Part shown: positions 4,933 through 8,115 of the stretch, piece by piece
Layout: each line of letters opens with the position of its first letter
Numbering within the stretch: position 1 is the stretch's first letter
Source: an uncultured Rhodanobacteraceae bacterium
GTDB taxonomy: Bacteria > Pseudomonadota > Gammaproteobacteria > Xanthomonadales > Ahniellaceae
Reading direction: 5' to 3'
NCBI GenBank assembly: GCA_937873105.1
Contig: CALMWD010000069.1
Location: forward strand, 1 to 8,115
Length of the DNA stretch: 8,115 bases
Notes under the pieces: generated by a model
What the model was told of the DNA's origin: nothing
Database searches by the model: none
Seen by the model: the letters and a program-made list of their open reading frames with translations, nothing else
Position numbers and translations under genes: made by a program

Positions 4933-7900
4933 TCACCCCAATACCCGCCGCAAGGCCTGCGTCGCCGCCGCGAAGCTGAAATGGGTGGCGATGTTGGCGA
5001 GGGCGCCGTCGGCGAGGCGGGTCCAGAGGGCTTCGTCGGTGTAGAGGCGGATGACTTCGCGGGCGAAGGCCTGGGCGTCGTCGGCGACGAGCACGTCGGT
5101 TTCGTGTTGCAGGTACATGCCTTCGGCGGCAACCGTGGTCGCCACCACCGGCTGGCCGTGGGCCATGCTCTGGTTGACCTTGCCCTTCACGCCGGCGCCG
5201 TAACGCAGCGGCGCCACCGACAGCCGGCAGCCGTCGAGCATGGCGTCGAGCGAGGGCAGGAAGCCGTGCACGACCACGCGCTCGCTGGCGAGTGCCTTGA
5301 CCGCGTCCGGCATCTTGCTGCCGACGATGTGGAAATGCGCGTCCGGCAGCGCCGCCGCGACCTGCGGCCAGATCGCGTGCACGAACCACAGCATCGCGTC
5401 GACATTGGGCTGGTGCTGGAAGCCGCCGACGAAGAACAGGTCCTTGCGTTCGTGGAAGCCGGCGCGACGACCGACGACCTCGTGCACGTTCGACAAGACC
5501 TCGATGCGCGCGCCCGGCACCTCGCGCTGCAGCAGTTCCTGCTCGATCGGGCTGACCACGAGGGTCACGTCGCTTTGCCGGATCAGGCGCAGCTCGGCCA
5601 GCTTGGTCGAGGCCGCCTGGCGGCGCAGGTCCTCGCGGTCGGCGAGCGCGGCTTCGCGCTCCTCGCGCAGGTAGTGCAGGTCCACGGTGTCGAACACCAG
5701 CCGCGCCTTCGGCGCATAGTGGCGCACCGCTTCCACCAGCGGCGCGGCCACGTAATGGCGGCTCAGCACCACGGCGTCGAACTGCGCGCCGTTCTCGCGC
5801 AGCCAGCGCGTCGGCTCCGGCATCCACGGGTGGTACAGCACCTCGACGCCGAGCTGCTGCAGCGCCTCGGTGTAGCGCCCGTCGAAGGCGCGGTTCTCGG
5901 CGAAGAAACTCACCTTGTGCCCAAGCGCGGTCAGCACCCGCATCAGGTTGACCATGCGCACCGAGCCCGAATCCTCGTCCGGATGCGGCGTGGTCGCGTC
6001 GACGATCAGTACCCGCATCTGCGCCCTGTGCTCGCGCGCGATGGCGATCGGCGTGCCCGGCGCCGGCTGCTTCGGCAGCACCTCGGCCCAGCGTTCGAGG
6101 AACTTCTGCTGGTTGATCACCTGGTACTTCTTGGTGCCGCTGGCCGTGTCCGTGCCCGCGGTGATGCCCTCGAAATGGAACACCGTCGAGGCCGGCTGGT
6201 AGAGCACGCGCAAGCCCGCCTCGCGCACCTGGAAGGCGAGGTCGGTGTCTTCGTAATAGGCCGGCGCGTAACGGCCGTCGAAGCCGCCGCGTTGCTCGAA
6301 CCAGGCGCGCGGCACCGCGATCGCCGCGCCCGAGCAGTAGTCGACCTCGCGCACGTAGTTGTGCGCCGGGTCGCGCGGATCGCCGAAGCGCCCGTAGTTC
6401 CAGCCCGAGCCGTCGCTGAAGACGATGCCGCCGGCTTCCTGCAGGCGCCCGTCCGGATAGACCAGCTTCGAACCGACCAGGCCGACGCGCGGATGCTGGT
6501 CGAAGGTGTCGAGCAGGGCGTCCAGCCAGTGCGGGGACACCTGCGTGTCGTTGTTCAGGAACACCAGGTACTCGCCGGTCGCGCGCGCCGCGCCGGCATT
6601 GCAGGAACCGACGAAGCCGAGGTTCTCGGCATTGCGGTGCGCGGTGATGCCCTCGACCTGCTGCAGGCGTTCCCAGGTCTCGTCGCTGGAGCCGTCGTCG
6701 ACGACGATGACCTCGAAGCCGGCGCGCTGGGTTTTCTTCGCGAGCGAGCGCAGGCAGGCCTCGGTGTAGCGCCATTTGTTGTAGACCGGGATGACGATGC
6801 TGGCGCGCGGCGAAGCAGCTCGCGGCAGCGCGATGGCGCCGGCATCGATCGTCGCCTGCTCGGCCAGCAGGTCCGGCTTGGGCAGGTCGAGCACGGCCGG
6901 GGCGTCGCCGCCGCGGGCGCGGTCGAGCGTGCCCTTCAGGCCGCGCACGCGCAGGCTGCGCAGCACCCTCGGCGGCAGGCCGAGGGCGCGACGCGCGAGA
7001 TAACCGAGTTGCACGCGTGCGTTGCCAAGCTGGCGCCGCGCGAAACGCAGCGGCCTGGTCAGGCGCCAGCTCAGGCTGGACAGCAGTTCCGCGCGCTCGG
7101 CTTCGAGGCGCGCGATCTCGCGCTGGTAATACGCGCCGGCCGCCTGCCATTCGCGCAGGGCATCGTCGTGGCGTTGGGCCGCGGCCTGCAGTTCGCCGCC
7201 CAGGCGTTGCGTTTCGGCGTCGAGTTGCCGCGCCCAGTCGCTGCGTTCGGTGAACTCGCGCTGCAGCGTGCCGAGACGGCCGTGCAGTTCGTCGATCTCG
7301 GCGTCGAGACGGGTGCGTTCGCTTTGCAGCGTGTCCGCCGCGCGCTGGCGTTCGCGATCGCTCTGCTGCGCCCACTCGGCGCGCCGCGCCAGTTCCCGAT
7401 CCTTCTCGGCATCGCTGGCGCGCAACGCATCGCGTTCGCGTTCGGCGTCGAGCAGGCGTGCGGCCAGCGTCGCGGCCAACGGATCGGCCGCGTTCCGCCA
7501 TTGCGGTGGCTGCGGCGCGCCGGAGACCAGCGCGCGGTGCGCCTCGGCCATCGCGGCGATGGCGGGCGCGGCGGCGGCCTGCGCCAGGTGTTCGCGGATC
7601 GCCGCCAACGGCCCGGGGTCGTCATGCAGTTCCGCGATCAGGGCGGCGATGGCGGGCGCGTCGGGTTCGACCAGCAGGCCGTCGTGCGCGTCGCGGATGC
7701 GTTCGGCGAAGGCGCCGAGGCGGGTCGCGATCACCGGCAGGCCGAGCGCGCGCCGCGCGCTCAGCGTGTAGCTGAAACTCTCGGCGACCGTGGCCGGCAG
7801 CAGGGCCGCGTCCGGCGCGATGCGCGCGAGCAGGTCGGGCAATTCCTCAAGCCGATAGTCGAACACCAGGTGCACGCCGGTTTCGCCGAGGAAACCGAGC

Positions 7901-8115
7901 CCGCTGCGGCCGCAGCCGATCAGGAACAGTTCGGCGCGCTCGCGCAGGCCGGCGGCGAGCAGGCCGCGCAGCAGGGCTTCGCCCTTGCCGCCGTTGATGC
8001 GGCCGAGCACGACCAGGCGCAGGCGCTCGCGTACCGGCGGGCGCGGCAGCGGGCGCGCGCCGAAATCGCGCAGGCCATGGCCGATCACCTCGAAACGGCG
8101 CGCGGCCAGCGTCGG
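4933..8115 (-). CDS. Multidomain glycosyltransferase (GT4 - coiled coil - GT2 - GT4), 5'-partial
   Basis: The frame is open to the right edge, with 1060 codons visible (residue 1 at base 8115); the GTG at 8088 lies within conserved sequence, so the N-terminus is outside. Residues 1-200 are the C-terminal half of a GT-B (GT4-like) domain: RLRLVVLGRINGGKG, then ESFSYTLSARRALGLPV. About 214-349 is a coiled coil rich in E, R, Q and A, closing with SLSWRLTRPLR, a motif common before GT domains in polysaccharide clusters. About 437-650 is a GT2 rhamnosyltransferase-like domain: SIVIPVYNKW, VVDDGSSDE, metal-binding FLNNDTQ (521-523 NND), GGFD and EDTDLAF (E622, D623). About 700-1060 is a second GT4 domain: RVLIVDATTPHPDEDSGSVR, FVGGFQHQPNVDA, YGAGVKGKVNQSMAHGQPVV. 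It would act in the cytoplasm or at the inner membrane, adding several sugars to one lipid-linked glycan, probably O-antigen or capsule. Sugars and linkages cannot be assigned. Confidence 0.9.
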   Translation of the reverse strand, partial: PTLAARRFEVIGHGLRDFGARPLPRPPVRERLRLVVLGRINGGKGEALLRGLLAAGLRERAELFLIGCGRSGLGFLGETGVHLVFDYRLEELPDLLARIAPDAALLPATVAESFSYTLSARRALGLPVIATRLGAFAERIRDAHDGLLVEPDAPAIAALIAELHDDPGPLAAIREHLAQAAAAPAIAAMAEAHRALVSGAPQPPQWRNAADPLAATLAARLLDAERERDALRASDAEKDRELARRAEWAQQSDRERQRAADTLQSERTRLDAEIDELHGRLGTLQREFTERSDWARQLDAETQRLGGELQAAAQRHDDALREWQAAGAYYQREIARLEAERAELLSSLSWRLTRPLRFARRQLGNARVQLGYLARRALGLPPRVLRSLRVRGLKGTLDRARGGDAPAVLDLPKPDLLAEQATIDAGAIALPRAASPRASIVIPVYNKWRYTEACLRSLAKKTQRAGFEVIVVDDGSSDETWERLQQVEGITAHRNAENLGFVGSCNAGAARATGEYLVFLNNDTQVSPHWLDALLDTFDQHPRVGLVGSKLVYPDGRLQEAGGIVFSDGSGWNYGRFGDPRDPAHNYVREVDYCSGAAIAVPRAWFEQRGGFDGRYAPAYYEDTDLAFQVREAGLRVLYQPASTVFHFEGITAGTDTASGTKKYQVINQQKFLERWAEVLPKQPAPGTPIAIAREHRAQMRVLIVDATTPHPDEDSGSVRMVNLMRVLTALGHKVSFFAENRAFDGRYTEALQQLGVEVLYHPWMPEPTRWLRENGAQFDAVVLSRHYVAAPLVEAVRHYAPKARLVFDTVDLHYLREEREAALADREDLRRQAASTKLAELRLIRQSDVTLVVSPIEQELLQREVPGARIEVLSNVHEVVGRRAGFHERKDLFFVGGFQHQPNVDAMLWFVHAIWPQVAAALPDAHFHIVGSKMPDAVKALASERVVVHGFLPSLDAMLDGCRLSVAPLRYGAGVKGKVNQSMAHGQPVVATTVAAEGMYLQHETDVLVADDAQAFAREVIRLYTDEALWTRLADGALANIATHFSFAAATQALRRVLG

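Noticed and set aside
4670..7501. 943-codon minus-strand open frame across mrr and the glycosyltransferase
   Set aside because: It is extremely Arg/Ala/Gly-rich, out of frame with the clear GT2 and GT4 motifs, and crosses into the opposing Mrr gene. It is a shadow of high GC.

Overview
The window comes from a GC-rich bacterium, most likely a gammaproteobacterium of the Lysobacterales (Xanthomonadales; Rhodanobacteraceae- or Lysobacter-like). This is inferred from the GC-biased third codon positions, the pairing of a TIGR02999-type ECF sigma factor with a TPR protein resembling a kinase C-terminus, and the C-terminal IFDDGFD tail of a secreted propeller protein. No rRNA, tRNA, CRISPR array, transposase or integrase is visible.

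Layout. Bases 1-1023 (+) are the 3' part of a TPR-repeat gene that enters from the left edge; its first ~54 bases encode a peptide that belongs to the GlnD (PII uridylyltransferase) HD domain, a probable assembly chimera. It meets head-on, at zero distance, an ECF sigma factor gene (1626-1024, -). Upstream of that on the same strand is an exported FG-GAP/VCBS protein predicted to be a seven-bladed beta-propeller (2994-1699, -). The 72-base gap between them holds a perfect 11-bp inverted repeat. A 127-base divergent intergenic region separates the propeller gene from a small VOC/glyoxalase-fold gene (3122-3526, +).

Bases 3574-4918 (+) form a compact accessory cassette of lower GC content: hicA toxin, hicB antitoxin and an Mrr-type restriction endonuclease with intact catalytic residues. 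A 13-codon mini-ORF overlaps the hicB stop and ends in the ribosome binding site of the Mrr gene. The cassette looks like a small defence or stress insertion between housekeeping-like genes. The rest of the window (8115-4933, -) is one very large glycosyltransferase polypeptide, incomplete at its N-terminus: GT4-type domain, coiled coil, GT2 domain, GT4 domain. It is probably part of a surface polysaccharide (O-antigen/LPS or capsule) cluster lying to the right.

Working together. The sigma factor and the TPR protein may belong to one kinase-sigma signalling locus, though their convergent orientation is not the arrangement I would expect. HicA, HicB and Mrr are all nucleic-acid-attack or control functions and may be transcribed as one unit. 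I see no clearly new system. The points most worth following up are the GlnD/TPR junction, the hicAB-mrr cassette with its coupling mini-ORF, the inverted repeat around a possible promoter of the sigma factor, and the three-module glycosyltransferase whose first GT4 domain lacks the second glutamate of EX7E.
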